A stretch of DNA of 64,000 bases from positions 1-64,000 of the forward strand of contig NZ_WIWC01000024.1 of the NCBI RefSeq assembly GCF_009600315.1, read 5' to 3'. The DNA is from Pseudomonas helleri (lineage in GTDB: Bacteria > Pseudomonadota > Gammaproteobacteria > Pseudomonadales > Pseudomonadaceae). Shown one piece after another: positions 1 through 8,970 of the stretch. The notes under the pieces were generated by a model, which did not search any database, was not told where the DNA came from, and worked only from the letters and a program-made list of their open reading frames with translations. The stretch's first letter is position 1, and each line of letters begins with the position of its first letter. A program made the position numbers and the translations under genes.

Positions 1-293
1 AAAGCCTTGGCTATGCAATATGATGCTCCTGCGTCAATTCAATAACCGTGTTGCACTCAGCTCCTGCAACCGCCATGCTTGTAACGTTTCTGATGCCTGA
101 TCTTCGGGTTATACATTTTGTCTAGATGTGTATTGAGCGTGACGACATCAGGCAGGTCTAGGCCGATTATTTCTGGCGCCTGACGTGTCATTGACTACGC
201 TGCACTGGATCGAAAGTGCAGGCGCGCTCCGTATCGAAGCTCTTCATTTCGTTACGGTTGGTTTATCAAAGATGTTCAGGAGGCCCCCCGGGT

Positions 294-2417
294 TTGTCCA
301 ATTTCAAAGCAGTCATTGTGTTCTTCCTACTGTTGCTCTCGGGCAACGGCATGCTTGAAGCGGCACCCACCCTGGCCTCTGTTATCAAAGCTGAAGAGAC
401 CGACGGCAAGCCTCCGGTGTTGGTCGATGGTGGGCTGCTGGGTGCTTTGGGTGCCGGCATGGATGAGGTACAGGGCAAACTGGGCTTGAGCGTGGACCTG
501 CTGGATACCTGGAGTGTACGCAGCCAGAAAGCGGCTGATGAGGCCGGGGCGTTGGTCGAGCAGGCATTTAGGCAGCCGTCCTGGAGCAGCATGGGTGACT
601 TCGTACTGTTGTCGGCGATCGGGCTGGGTGTTTTTTTCGGGTTGATGCTGGCAGGTCGATTACTGGCCCGCTACATCGATAACCATCGACTGATCGAAAC
701 CCGGCCGCGTATACAGGCGCTTGTGAGTTATGCCGTGCCGTACCTGTTTCCAGCGCTACTGACCTTGATGCTGACGCTGTATGCCAGTCGTTTTGTGCAA
801 GACACCCTGGGTCGTTCGCTTGGCCTGATCCTGGCGTATGCCGGCAGTGGTGGGGTGTTTTGTGCGGCGCTGGTGCTGTCACTCAGCACCTTGTTTGACG
901 TTGGGCACAAGCGGCGTGCCGTCCAGATTATTCGCCAATATTCGGCACGCTCGCTGTTTCTGATCGGTTTTTTTGCAGCGCTGAGTGACGCAATGAGCAG
1001 TCCGCTGATGGCGCAGCAGATCGGTCGCGACCTGGCGAGCTGTCTCTCGGTGCTTACCGGGTTGCTGGCCTGTGGTTTTTTTGCCTACCTTGCAATCAAA
1101 CTGAGGCGGCCCGTGGCCCACCTGATTCGCAACCGTGCGCTGGCGCAGCGTCTCGGGCAACCCGCTTTGCAGGAGTCCTTACGGATTTTTTCGGTTTTGT
1201 GGTATTGGCCGATTTTGCTGATGCTGTTGGTCAGTGCGCTCAATTTGCTGGGGGTCGGCGAAGGCAGTGAGCGTGCGCTGCGCAATGCCTTGCTGACCTC
1301 GGGTCTGCTGATCGGTACGGTGTTTATGAGTACGATTCTGCACCACTGGTTTCGTACCCGGGCGCAGCGTTCGGGCGCCTATAAAGAGCGTTTTGTGAGT
1401 GTGATCTACGCCTTGTTGCGGGTGGCGCTGGCGGTGACCTTTATCGAGTTGCTGGCGCAAATATGGGGTTTTTCCTTGCTGGCTTTTGCTTCAGACAGCA
1501 GTACCGGGAAAGTCATCAGCGATTCACTCGGGCATATCCTGCTGATTCTGTTGGTGACCTGGTTGGCCTGGGTGGTGCTTGATACGGCCATCCAGCAAGC
1601 ACTGGAGCCTGCGAACCCGCGACGCGGCTCTCATGCGCCCAGCACGCGGATCAAAACCATCCTGCCGTTGATGCGTAACGCGATCAAAGTGATTCTGGTG
1701 GTGGTCTGCACCATCACCACCATGGCCAATCTGGGTGTCAATGTGGCGCCTTTTCTGGCCGGTGCCGGCGTCATCGGCTTAGCCATAGGCTTCGGTTCAC
1801 AGCAACTGGTGCAGGACGTGATTACGGGTCTTTTCATTATTATTGAAGACACCATCTCGGTCGGTGACTGGGTGGTGGTCGATTCCAGCCATGCTGGCAC
1901 GGTGGAAGGGCTGACCATTCGGACCCTGCGTCTGCGCGACTCTCGGGGGTTTGTTCATTCAGTACCCTTTGGACAGATCAAGGCCGTCATTAACCATTCC
2001 CGGCAATTTGCATACGCTTATTTTTCCGTACAGTTTACCTATGACACCGACATGGATAAGGCCACAGAGCTGATCCGCGAAGCAGGACAGCAGATCAGCA
2101 ATGACCCTTTATTAAGCCTCAGTTTGCAAGGCACGCTGACCATCTTCGGGGTCGACAGCATGACCCTCGACGGCGTGACCATTACGGCGCAATTTCGAAC
2201 CGTGTCCGGCGCGCAAAACAGCGTGAGCCGTGCATTCAATGACCGAGTCAAAAAGCTTGTGGATAAATCGAGTGAAGTGCATTTTGCGCAACATTATCCA
2301 CAGGGCTTTTTGCTTCCTGTTCGCGAGGCGGGGGAGGGCACGGCACCCGTGGCTCAACAAGCGCGGTCTACAGTGCTACTGACAGACATGCCCGGCAGCC
2401 GGAGCGAGGGTCAATGA
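294..2417 (+). CDS. MscS-family mechanosensitive ion channel
   Basis: Inner-membrane mechanosensitive channel that would release solutes on hypo-osmotic shock. After a signal-like N-terminus there is a periplasmic segment of about 80 residues, then many hydrophobic helices. Next comes the MscS pore helix and beta domain: a glycine/alanine-rich stretch ending GVIGLAIGFGSQQLVQD, followed by the IIEDTISVGDWV segment. At about 707 residues it is a large multi-TM MscS relative, not the small MscS. The start is chosen as TTG at 294 because a strong AGGAGG lies at 278-283, 10 nt upstream, and it places a signal peptide at the N-terminus. An in-frame GTG at 216 is the alternative and would add 26 residues. 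It is a single gene, 133 bp before the next one. Confidence 0.85.
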   Translation: MSNFKAVIVFFLLLLSGNGMLEAAPTLASVIKAEETDGKPPVLVDGGLLGALGAGMDEVQGKLGLSVDLLDTWSVRSQKAADEAGALVEQAFRQPSWSSMGDFVLLSAIGLGVFFGLMLAGRLLARYIDNHRLIETRPRIQALVSYAVPYLFPALLTLMLTLYASRFVQDTLGRSLGLILAYAGSGGVFCAALVLSLSTLFDVGHKRRAVQIIRQYSARSLFLIGFFAALSDAMSSPLMAQQIGRDLASCLSVLTGLLACGFFAYLAIKLRRPVAHLIRNRALAQRLGQPALQESLRIFSVLWYWPILLMLLVSALNLLGVGEGSERALRNALLTSGLLIGTVFMSTILHHWFRTRAQRSGAYKERFVSVIYALLRVALAVTFIELLAQIWGFSLLAFASDSSTGKVISDSLGHILLILLVTWLAWVVLDTAIQQALEPANPRRGSHAPSTRIKTILPLMRNAIKVILVVVCTITTMANLGVNVAPFLAGAGVIGLAIGFGSQQLVQDVITGLFIIIEDTISVGDWVVVDSSHAGTVEGLTIRTLRLRDSRGFVHSVPFGQIKAVINHSRQFAYAYFSVQFTYDTDMDKATELIREAGQQISNDPLLSLSLQGTLTIFGVDSMTLDGVTITAQFRTVSGAQNSVSRAFNDRVKKLVDKSSEVHFAQHYPQGFLLPVREAGEGTAPVAQQARSTVLLTDMPGSRSEGQ

Positions 2418-2550
2418 GCCAATGCGCAGTTTGTCAGTGACGACAGGCGGATAAACCCGCAAAATGCGCAATTGTTGATCACGGCCAACGGTTTTCAAGG
2501 TTGGTTTCTGGTATATATCACCGTTTGAATAGACTGAGCCTGCACACTCT

Positions 2551-3435
2551 ATGCGAATGCGCCTTATGTTACTGGGCGGCGGAAATGCTCTCGGGCAGGC
2601 GCTGATCCGTCAGGGTGCCGAGGAAGACATTAATTTCCTCGCCCCGCGTCCGCCGCAAGACGGCTGGGACGCTGCAAGCCTCACCCAACTGCTTGATGAC
2701 ACCCGTCCAGATGCGGTAATTAACCTCGCTTACTACTTCGACTGGTTCCAGGCGCAGACCGTGGACGAGACTCGTCTCGCGGCTCAAGAGCGCTCTGTCG
2801 AGCGGTTGGCTGAGTTGTGCCAGCATCACAACATCATTTTGTTGCAACCCTCCAGCTATCGCGTGTTCGATGGTTCGCGGGCAACGGCCTATAGCGAAAA
2901 GGACGAACCTGTTCCGCTCGGGTTGCGCGGTCAGGCCTTGTGGCGTATTGAGCAAAGCGTAAGGGCCATTTGCCCGCAACACGTTTTGCTGCGTTTTGGC
3001 TGGCTGCTGGATGACAGTCCCGATGGCACGCTGGGGCGCTTTCTTGCCCAGGCTGAAAAGCCGGGCGAAGTGTTTCTGGCCGATGATCGGCGCGGTAATC
3101 CTACGCCAGTAGATGACGCTGCCAGGGTGATTATCTCTGTGCTCAAACAGCTCGATTGTGCGGCGCCGCTTTGGGGCACCTATCACTACGCCGGGCATGA
3201 GGCGACAACCCCGCTGGCGTTGGGGCAAGCGATCTTGACCGAAGCACGCAATTTGCATCCACTGGCCATCGAAAGCCCAACGCCGCAGGCTCACGCAGCG
3301 TGCCCGGACGCGGCTCAAGAGCCGCAACATGCCGTGCTGGCCTGCAAAAAAATTCTACACACCTTCGGAATCAAGCCCCGCGCCTGGCGTGCGGCGCTTC
3401 CGACTTTACTTGACAGGTTTTATCGTCATGGTTAA
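2551..3435 (+). CDS. RmlD-like NAD(P)-binding sugar-nucleotide protein
   Basis: Extended SDR of the dTDP-4-dehydrorhamnose reductase type, 294 residues. A Rossmann glycine motif (LGGGNALGQAL) is at residues 7-17, and the family segment SYRVFDG followed by an acidic YSEKDEP is visible. At the place where family members have the catalytic YxxxK, this protein reads LGLRGQALWRIEQ, so both the tyrosine and the lysine seem to be missing. It overlaps the next epimerase gene by 8 nt, so the two are probably co-translated and act on the same sugar nucleotide. No strong ribosome site is seen; ATG at 2557 is an alternative start. Substrate is unknown, and it may be a non-catalytic or altered enzyme. Confidence 0.7.
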   Translation: MRMRLMLLGGGNALGQALIRQGAEEDINFLAPRPPQDGWDAASLTQLLDDTRPDAVINLAYYFDWFQAQTVDETRLAAQERSVERLAELCQHHNIILLQPSSYRVFDGSRATAYSEKDEPVPLGLRGQALWRIEQSVRAICPQHVLLRFGWLLDDSPDGTLGRFLAQAEKPGEVFLADDRRGNPTPVDDAARVIISVLKQLDCAAPLWGTYHYAGHEATTPLALGQAILTEARNLHPLAIESPTPQAHAACPDAAQEPQHAVLACKKILHTFGIKPRAWRAALPTLLDRFYRHG

Positions 3436-4357
3436 TGCACCCGTTTTAGTCACTGGCGGCGCCGGATTTATTGGTTCCAATCTGGTTGATGCATTGTTGG
3501 CCAAAGGCTACGCCGTTCGAATTCTCGATGATTTATCCACAGGCAAACGAAGCAACCTGCCGCTGGATAATCCCAAGGTCGAGCTGATCGAAGGTGACGT
3601 GGCGGACGCAGCATTGGTCCACAAGGCCATGAACGGTTGCAGCGCAGTGGTTCATCTGGCGGCAGTCGCTTCGGTACAAGCCTCGGTAGACGACCCTGTG
3701 CGTACCCATCAAAGTAATTTCATTGGCACCTTGAATGTCTGCGAAGCCATGCGCCAGACCGGGGTCAAACGGGTTGTTTTTGCCTCCAGTGCGGCGGTTT
3801 ATGGCAATAACGGTGAGGGTGAGTCGATCGCTGAAGACACGCCCAAAGCCCCGCTGACACCTTACGCATCGGACAAACTGGCCAGTGAGTACTACTTGAA
3901 TTTCTACCGTCGTCAGCACGGTCTGGAACCGGTGATTTTTCGCCTGTTCAACATCTTCGGCCCGCGTCAGGATCCGTCATCGCCTTACTCGGGCGTGATC
4001 AGTATTTTCAGTGAGCGCGCGGTGAAGGGCTTGCCCATCACCATTTTTGGCGACGGCGAGCAAACGCGTGACTTCTTGTACGTGGGTGACCTGGTCAACA
4101 TTCTGATGCAAGCCATCGAGGCCACAGACGTTGAGGAAGGTGCGGTGAACGTGGGTTTGAACAAAGCCACTACGCTCAACCAAATGCTTAAAGCGTTGGG
4201 CGAGGTGGTGGGAGCGTTGCCACCGATCAGCTATGGCCCGGCCCGTTCGGGTGACATCCGGCATTCCCGGGCTGACAACAGCCGTCTGTTGCAGCGTTTT
4301 ACACTGGGTGAAACGACGCCCATGAGTGAAGGGCTGGCCCGATTGCTTGGTCGATAA
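3428..4357 (+). CDS. NAD-dependent epimerase/dehydratase (UDP-glucose 4-epimerase type)
   Basis: Extended SDR that probably interconverts UDP-hexoses for surface polysaccharide. It starts almost at once with the Rossmann motif TGGAGFIGSNL, then has DDLSTGK, the catalytic serine region SSAAVYG and the catalytic YASDK (YxxxK). The substrate loop RLFNIFGPRQDP and the GDGEQTRDFLYVGD segment are typical of GalE/WbpP-like epimerases. The length is 309 residues. ATG at 3428 is chosen because it sits directly before the Rossmann strand and overlaps the previous stop by 8 nt; an upstream in-frame ATG at 3329 would add an unrelated extension inside the preceding gene. Exact substrate cannot be told from sequence. 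Confidence 0.85.
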   Translation: MVNAPVLVTGGAGFIGSNLVDALLAKGYAVRILDDLSTGKRSNLPLDNPKVELIEGDVADAALVHKAMNGCSAVVHLAAVASVQASVDDPVRTHQSNFIGTLNVCEAMRQTGVKRVVFASSAAVYGNNGEGESIAEDTPKAPLTPYASDKLASEYYLNFYRRQHGLEPVIFRLFNIFGPRQDPSSPYSGVISIFSERAVKGLPITIFGDGEQTRDFLYVGDLVNILMQAIEATDVEEGAVNVGLNKATTLNQMLKALGEVVGALPPISYGPARSGDIRHSRADNSRLLQRFTLGETTPMSEGLARLLGR

Positions 4358-4371
4358 ACCACCCGCCCATT

Positions 4372-4402
4372 AAAAAAGCGCCTGTCACCGGCGCTTTTTT
4401 TT
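4372..4402. terminator. Bidirectional Rho-independent terminator
   Basis: AAAAAAGCGCC, a short loop, then GGCGCTTTTTTTT. The stem is flanked by A on one side and T on the other, so it can end transcription both of the epimerase gene and of the convergent OmpW gene. Confidence 0.85.
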
Positions 4403-4411
4403 ACGGCTAAT

Positions 4412-5110
4412 TTAGAACTTGTAACCGATGCCTACCATGTACACGAACGGGTCCACGTCTACGTTGACCTTGGCACGGGTGCCTGGGGCAACGGCGTTGT
4501 TTTCTACCGTCGCGCGGGTATCGATATCGATATAACGCGCCTGGGCGTTGATCATGATGTTATCGGTCAGCATATAGTCCGCACCGATCTGCCAGGCCAG
4601 GCCCCACGAGTTTTTCGCCTTGAAGTTGTCAAAGCCTGCTGCGCTGGCGCTGCTGCCGACGTGTTCGTCGTAGATCCAGGTGTAGTTGATGCCGGCGCCG
4701 ACGTAAGGCTGGAAGACGGATTTAGGGTCCAGCGGGTAATACACAACGCTCAGTGTTGGAGGCAAGTGCTTGAGGCTGCCCAGCTTGCCGTTGGCCGCCG
4801 CGAGGCCTGTACCTTTGAGTTTGACGTCGTGTTCAAACGGGGTAGCTGCCAGCAATTCAATACCCACATGGTCAGTGATCATGTAAGCAAAGTTGAGACC
4901 CAATTGGGTGTCGCTGCTCATGGTCGCCTTACCGCCCAAATCGGCACCCGCCAACGGGCCTTGATCAACCTTGACGCTGGAGCTGTCGGCTTTCGGGTTA
5001 ACCGTGATAGCACCGGCACGCAAGATGATGTCGCCTTCCGTGTGTGCTTGAGCCAGAGGCGCGACAACAGCGAGCGCTAGGGCAGCGACGCTGAGCAAGG
5101 ACTTGTGCAT
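4412..5110 (-). CDS. oprG: OmpW/OprG-family outer-membrane protein
   Basis: Eight-stranded outer-membrane beta-barrel of the OmpW family, used for passage of small hydrophobic molecules. The precursor has 232 residues. A signal peptide (MHKSLLSVAALALAVVAPLAQA) is followed by HTEGDIILRAG, the first barrel strand. Family hallmarks are the SDTQLGLNFAYM strand, GIELLAATPF, LPPTL-VVYYPL and the C-terminal VYMVGIGYKF with terminal phenylalanine. ATG at 5110 is chosen: it begins the signal peptide and has GGAG six bases upstream. Position next to the DUF3299/ABC operon matches oprG (PA4067) of P. aeruginosa. An ANR-type TTGAT-N4-ATCAA box was sought upstream and not seen. Confidence 0.85.
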   Translation of the reverse strand: MHKSLLSVAALALAVVAPLAQAHTEGDIILRAGAITVNPKADSSSVKVDQGPLAGADLGGKATMSSDTQLGLNFAYMITDHVGIELLAATPFEHDVKLKGTGLAAANGKLGSLKHLPPTLSVVYYPLDPKSVFQPYVGAGINYTWIYDEHVGSSASAAGFDNFKAKNSWGLAWQIGADYMLTDNIMINAQARYIDIDTRATVENNAVAPGTRAKVNVDVDPFVYMVGIGYKF

Positions 5111-5283
5111 TGGAGCTCCATTGGGATATTTAAAATTTATATAACCAATGGTAATGAGCGAAAGGTGCACTTAAGTTGACTTGGCTCATGAAAAGGTAAA
5201 GTTGTGAAAAATTCGTTAAAAGTTAAATGCCAGGGAGAGGGGACTAAAGTCAAAAGCAGATTAGCGCCACACCTTCGATCTAG

Positions 5284-5319
5284 CCCCCTCTCCCTCTGGG
5301 AGAGGGTTGGGGTGAGGGT
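5284..5319. repeat. Dispersed CCCTCTCCC/GGGAGAGGG palindromic repeat
   Basis: A perfect 9-bp inverted repeat (5286-5294 and 5298-5306) around a 3-nt loop, followed by TTGGGGTGAGGG. It has the look of a repeat common between genes in many proteobacteria. It abuts the stop of the DUF3299 gene and could act as its transcript end. Confidence 0.75.
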
Positions 5320-5843
5320 TATTCAGGCAACTCATACACAACGATTTTCTGTGCATCCATCTGATACCCCGCGTCTGCCAGCTCGCTGCTGCTGGCCTTG
5401 ACCTGCAAAGCCCCGACAATCCAGTACGGTTGATACAGCTCATCCACCTGAACCCCGGCCTTGCTGGTCACATGTACGATCTGATTGGAGGGCGGCGGTG
5501 GCACGTGAATGCAGGCGCCAAAGTATGGCACCAGCAAAAACTCGGTCGTACGGCCCGCCTCATTGACTTCCAACGGCACGATATAGCCCGGCAACCGAAT
5601 CAGTTGGCCGTCCAGCGACGTGACCACCGGCGCATTGGGCAAGTCCTGTTTGGCCGCCGGAGCGGACTCCATATCGCCCATCTGTGACAGGTCATGCATC
5701 GGCGCCATGTCTGGCACTTCGGGCGCTGCGTCCGGCGGGATCATTTCCGACCAGGTCAGCTCCTTCGGCTCAGCCGCCCACACAGGCGTGGCGATCAACA
5801 GCAGCAGGGCAAGCAGCGCGCGGGACAGGGCGGGCATCTTCAT
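5319..5843 (-). CDS. DUF3299 secreted protein of the zinc-linked ABC operon
   Basis: A 174-residue exported protein. A signal peptide (MKMPALSRALLALLLLIATPVWA) is cut before AEPKELTWSEMIPPD, the usual opening of DUF3299 proteins. A second conserved block contains LPGYIVPLE and LVPYFGACIHVPPPPSNQ with a cysteine-histidine pair that could hold metal. It is the last of four minus-strand genes (DUF2796, ABC ATPase, permease, DUF3299), 10 bp after the permease. The equivalent P. aeruginosa set PA4063-PA4066 is, as I recall, induced in zinc shortage, so a periplasmic zinc-handling role is inferred. No biochemical role is established for the family. Confidence 0.75.
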   Translation of the reverse strand: MKMPALSRALLALLLLIATPVWAAEPKELTWSEMIPPDAAPEVPDMAPMHDLSQMGDMESAPAAKQDLPNAPVVTSLDGQLIRLPGYIVPLEVNEAGRTTEFLLVPYFGACIHVPPPPSNQIVHVTSKAGVQVDELYQPYWIVGALQVKASSSELADAGYQMDAQKIVVYELPE

Positions 5844-5853
5844 AAATCCAGGC

Positions 5854-7119
5854 TCATAAACGAATGGACAGACCATCGGCCAGCGATTGTCGGTAGGCGC
5901 GCCATGCGGGCACGCAGCCCATCAACAGGGCGGCCGCCAGAATACCGCCGAGCAGGGTCCATTCATATTCAGTTGGCCAGGACAGCGGCAAATATATCCC
6001 GTAGTTCGATTGCACATAGCCTTGTGCCACCGCGATGCACAGGTAGAGCAAGCCAACACCTGCCACGACTCCAGCCAACGCCAAGGCCAAGGCTTCGAAC
6101 ACTAATAAAGTGGCGATATGCCAAGGCCGGGCGCCGACGGAGCGCAAAATGGCCATCTCCCGGCGACGCTCGTTGAGGCTGGTCAAAATCGCGGTGAGCA
6201 TGCCAATCAAGCCGGTCAACACCACAAACAGTGACACCACGAACAACGCCTTTTCAGCGGTGCTCATCAGGCTCCACAGCTCTTGCAGGGCTACACCGGG
6301 CAAAATGGCCATCATCGGCTCGCCGCGGAAGTCGTTGATTTCACGCTGCAAGGCAAAGGTCGAAATCTTGCTGTTCAAACCCAGCATAAACGCGGTGATG
6401 GCTTGTGGCGTCAGGTCCATGTTGCGTGCCTGATCCGCCGTGACACGTCCCGCGCCGCGGGCTGGCACGCCGTTGTGCCAGTCGATATGAATCGCTTCCA
6501 TACCGCCCAGACTGATATGCAGCGTGCGGTCGACCGGCGTGCCGGTACGTTTGAGAATCCCGACCACGGTGAACGGCTTGTCATCATGTTTGACCAGGCT
6601 GATGGCCGCCACGCCGTGGGCCAGTACCAGCTTGTCGCCCAGTTTGTAATGCAGGGCCTCAGCTACTTCGGCCCCCAACACCACCTCAAAGGGGTCAGTG
6701 GCAAAGGGCCGTCCCGTGGCCAGTTCGAGGTTTTGCCGATGGCCGTACTGATAGTGCTCGAAATAAGCCTCGCTGGTGCCCATCACCCGATAGCCACGGT
6801 GCGAATCGCCCAGTGACATGGGGATTGCCCATTTCACTTTCGGGTTATTGGCGAAGTGTTCAAAGCTATCCCAGCGAATGTTGTTGGTGGCATTGCCGAT
6901 GCGGAACACCGAATACAGCAGCAAATTCACTGAGCCGGAACGCGCACCCACGATCAGGTCGGTGCCGCTGATGGTGCTGGCAAAGCTGGCGCGGGCTTCG
7001 GTTCGCACCCGCTCCACGGCCAGCAGCAGGCAGACCGACAGGGCAATGGCGAACGCGGTCAGCAGCGCGGTAAAACGTCGATTGGCCAGACTGGCCATCG
7101 CAAGACGAAACAAATACAT
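5854..7119 (-). CDS. ABC transporter permease, FtsX/MacB type
   Basis: Inner-membrane permease of 421 residues in the MacB/LolC layout: one N-terminal TM helix (about residues 15-40), a long periplasmic MacB_PCD domain, then three C-terminal TM helices. The cytoplasmic loop between the C-terminal helices carries NERRREMAILRSVGARPWHI, the coupling segment typical of FtsX permeases. Start at 7119 gives MYLFRLAMASLANRR, the normal opening of the family. The stop of the ATPase gene is only 1 nt upstream, so both are made together. The likely job is lipoprotein- or metal-related transport or mechanotransmission; zinc is suggested by the neighbours only. Confidence 0.85.
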   Translation of the reverse strand: MYLFRLAMASLANRRFTALLTAFAIALSVCLLLAVERVRTEARASFASTISGTDLIVGARSGSVNLLLYSVFRIGNATNNIRWDSFEHFANNPKVKWAIPMSLGDSHRGYRVMGTSEAYFEHYQYGHRQNLELATGRPFATDPFEVVLGAEVAEALHYKLGDKLVLAHGVAAISLVKHDDKPFTVVGILKRTGTPVDRTLHISLGGMEAIHIDWHNGVPARGAGRVTADQARNMDLTPQAITAFMLGLNSKISTFALQREINDFRGEPMMAILPGVALQELWSLMSTAEKALFVVSLFVVLTGLIGMLTAILTSLNERRREMAILRSVGARPWHIATLLVFEALALALAGVVAGVGLLYLCIAVAQGYVQSNYGIYLPLSWPTEYEWTLLGGILAAALLMGCVPAWRAYRQSLADGLSIRL

Positions 7120-7120
7120 C

Positions 7121-7831
7121 TCAGACCTCTGCCGGTGTGGCGGCGCGATTGAGTTCAGACAACGACAGGTTGCGGTCGAACAGCGGCGCCAGACTTTGAT
7201 CGTGGCTGACAAACAGCAAGCTGGCGCCTGCGTCGCGGCACTCGGCAAACAGCAGCTGGATAAACGCTTCACGGGCGTCGGCGTCGAGGGCTGAGGTGGG
7301 TTCGTCAGCAATAACCAGTTCAGGTTGGCCAATCAACGCGCGGGCGGCGGCCACTCGTTGTTGCTGGCCGATAGACAGGGAATCGGCGCGACGCTCCAGC
7401 AGGTTTGGATCTTTAAGGCCCAAATGCGCCAACAGGGTTTGCGCAGCCTTATCCACACTGCCATGCCGTTGCTGGGCGCGGCTGGCGCGCAGTTTGGAAA
7501 AGTGGCAAGGCAGTTCGACGTTTTCGCGCACCGATAAAAACGGCAGCAAATTGAATTGCTGAAAGATATAGCCCGTGTGGTCGACCCGGAAACGATCACG
7601 AGCACCAGAGCCGAGTTCACTCAACTCCTGACCCAGTAAACGAATGGTTCCGCTGTTGGCTTTTTGCACGCCGCCCAGCAAACCCAGCAAGGTGGTCTTG
7701 CCGCTGCCGCTAGGGCCTTTGAGAAACAGGGTTTCACCCGGTTCCAGGCGAAAGGACGGAATATCCAGCAACACGGGGTGTCCCGGCCAGCTGAAACTCA
7801 AGTTGGCGAGTTCGATAAGCGCTTGGGTCAT
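7121..7831 (-). CDS. ABC transporter ATP-binding protein, LolD/MacB type
   Basis: A 236-residue ATPase that powers the adjacent permease. Walker A is GPSGSGKTT, the Q-loop lies in FQQFNLLPFLSV, the signature is LSIGQQQRVAAARAL, Walker B is LVIADEPTSALD and the switch histidine is in FVSHDQ. All catalytic elements are present. It follows the DUF2796 gene by 78 bp and precedes the permease by 1 nt. Confidence 0.9.
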   Translation of the reverse strand: MTQALIELANLSFSWPGHPVLLDIPSFRLEPGETLFLKGPSGSGKTTLLGLLGGVQKANSGTIRLLGQELSELGSGARDRFRVDHTGYIFQQFNLLPFLSVRENVELPCHFSKLRASRAQQRHGSVDKAAQTLLAHLGLKDPNLLERRADSLSIGQQQRVAAARALIGQPELVIADEPTSALDADAREAFIQLLFAECRDAGASLLFVSHDQSLAPLFDRNLSLSELNRAATPAEV

Positions 7832-7909
7832 GGGTAAAGACTGTCGCCTGCAATGGGGTAAACATTAGGCCGTCGCAGCCTGTGGCCACGACGACACCTG
7901 CGCTTTTGC

Positions 7910-8473
7910 TTAAAACTTCAATGTCGGCGCTTTCGGTGTTGCTTCTACCGATTGCTGCCCGGTGCTGCCGATCAGTTGTACCTTGATTGTGTGAGTGCCG
8001 GGGAACGTCTTGAAGAATTGAGTCAGATCCAGCGTCTTTAAAGCGTCCGGCTGGCTGCAGGTGAAGGCGTAATGCGCTTCGATATCGCTGTGGTGGTGTT
8101 CGCCTTTGGCCGCGCCTTCTTCAGGTGCAGGATCAAAAAGCGGGCTCTTCAATTCTTGAGCATCGGCTGTGCAGCCAGCGGCTTTTGGAAGGCTGAACAG
8201 CACAAGTGGATTTTCCAGTTGCTGGCGCGCTGAAGCAACTTTGGCTTTATCCGCATCAGTGGTCGCGACGTGCTCGAATCCCACCAGATTCATCGAAGGG
8301 CCGTCGAGGTCCAGTTCCAGGGTTTGACCGTCCAGAGCGACGTTCAGACTACCGACGCCATGTTCATGAGGTGGCAAGCTGCCGTGTTCGTGGTCGTGAT
8401 CATGCGCGTCGGCGGCATGCGCCATGGCCAGTGGTAACAAGGCAAAAGGCAAGGCAAGAAGCAAACGGCGCAT
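7910..8473 (-). CDS. DUF2796 (ZrgA-like) histidine-rich periplasmic protein
   Basis: First gene of the four-gene operon. The 187-residue precursor has a signal peptide ending AMAHA and then a metal-binding-looking run ADAHDHDHEHGSLPPHEHG. A second histidine cluster (GEHHHSDIEAHY) and two cysteines lie in the C-terminal half. The family is annotated as zinc-regulated (ZrgA). Together with the ABC genes it would gather or deliver periplasmic zinc, an inference from the histidine content and the operon. A dyad that could be a Zur operator lies 31-50 bp upstream. Confidence 0.8.
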   Translation of the reverse strand: MRRLLLALPFALLPLAMAHAADAHDHDHEHGSLPPHEHGVGSLNVALDGQTLELDLDGPSMNLVGFEHVATTDADKAKVASARQQLENPLVLFSLPKAAGCTADAQELKSPLFDPAPEEGAAKGEHHHSDIEAHYAFTCSQPDALKTLDLTQFFKTFPGTHTIKVQLIGSTGQQSVEATPKAPTLKF

Positions 8474-8503
8474 AGCAAGACTCCAGCGAAAGGATGAATA
8501 AAT

Positions 8504-8523
8504 TGTTATGTGATCTTATAACA
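8504..8523. promoter_or_regulatory. Possible Zur-type operator
   Basis: TGTTAT and ATAACA arms separated by 8 nt, forming a 20-bp near-palindrome centred between the DUF2796 gene and a divergent gene. The arms match the Zur half-site, but the usual Zur box has only 3 nt between them, so spacing argues against a standard site. Confidence 0.4.
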
Positions 8524-8608
8524 GCATTGGCGGGGAGTTTGCCTGCGTGCTTGGCGTTACGCAAGACGCGTGGGAGCATGGCTTCATGAAACTTTTGGAG
8601 TGGCAGTG

Positions 8609-8959
8609 ATGGTGCGCATTCGCGGCATGATCGGCGATTGGCCGGTGGATTTGACGGTGGAGCTGGATGACAGCGATTGGGCGAAGTTGGGCTCGCAGTT
8701 GCAGGTCAGCGAAGCGCCGACCAGCCCGGCGCCCGCCAAGCCGGTGAGTCAGGACGATGCGGTCTGGGAAACTACCAAGGACTTGCTGCGTAAAGCCGGG
8801 CAACTGAGCGGGCCAGAATTGCTTGGGCAGCTTGAAGCCCTGACCGGCAGCACCGGCGCCGGCAAGCGCTTGTTGGTGCGCTTGCGCCACTGCGCCGAGG
8901 TGAAGGTGGTCAGTGGTGCCGATTCACCGATTTATAGCTGGATTGACCGGCAACCCTAA
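8609..8959 (+). CDS. Conserved Pseudomonas hypothetical protein
   Basis: A 116-residue cytosolic protein without signal peptide or TM helix. The N-terminal part (MVRIRGMIGDWPVDLTVELD) looks like beta strands. A proline/alanine linker (residues about 33-45) leads to a helical C-terminal part ending SPIYSWIDRQP. I do not recognise a function. ATG at 8609 is preceded by GGAG at 8597-8600. It diverges from the zinc-linked operon and could share its control region. The position corresponds to PA4062 in the conserved block. Confidence 0.7.
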   Translation: MVRIRGMIGDWPVDLTVELDDSDWAKLGSQLQVSEAPTSPAPAKPVSQDDAVWETTKDLLRKAGQLSGPELLGQLEALTGSTGAGKRLLVRLRHCAEVKVVSGADSPIYSWIDRQP

Positions 8960-8970
8960 TCTTTGTAGCC

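Noticed and set aside
5204..5401. Short plus-strand frame over the CCCTCTCCC repeat
   Set aside because: It is made of repeat sequence and the antisense of the DUF3299 gene.
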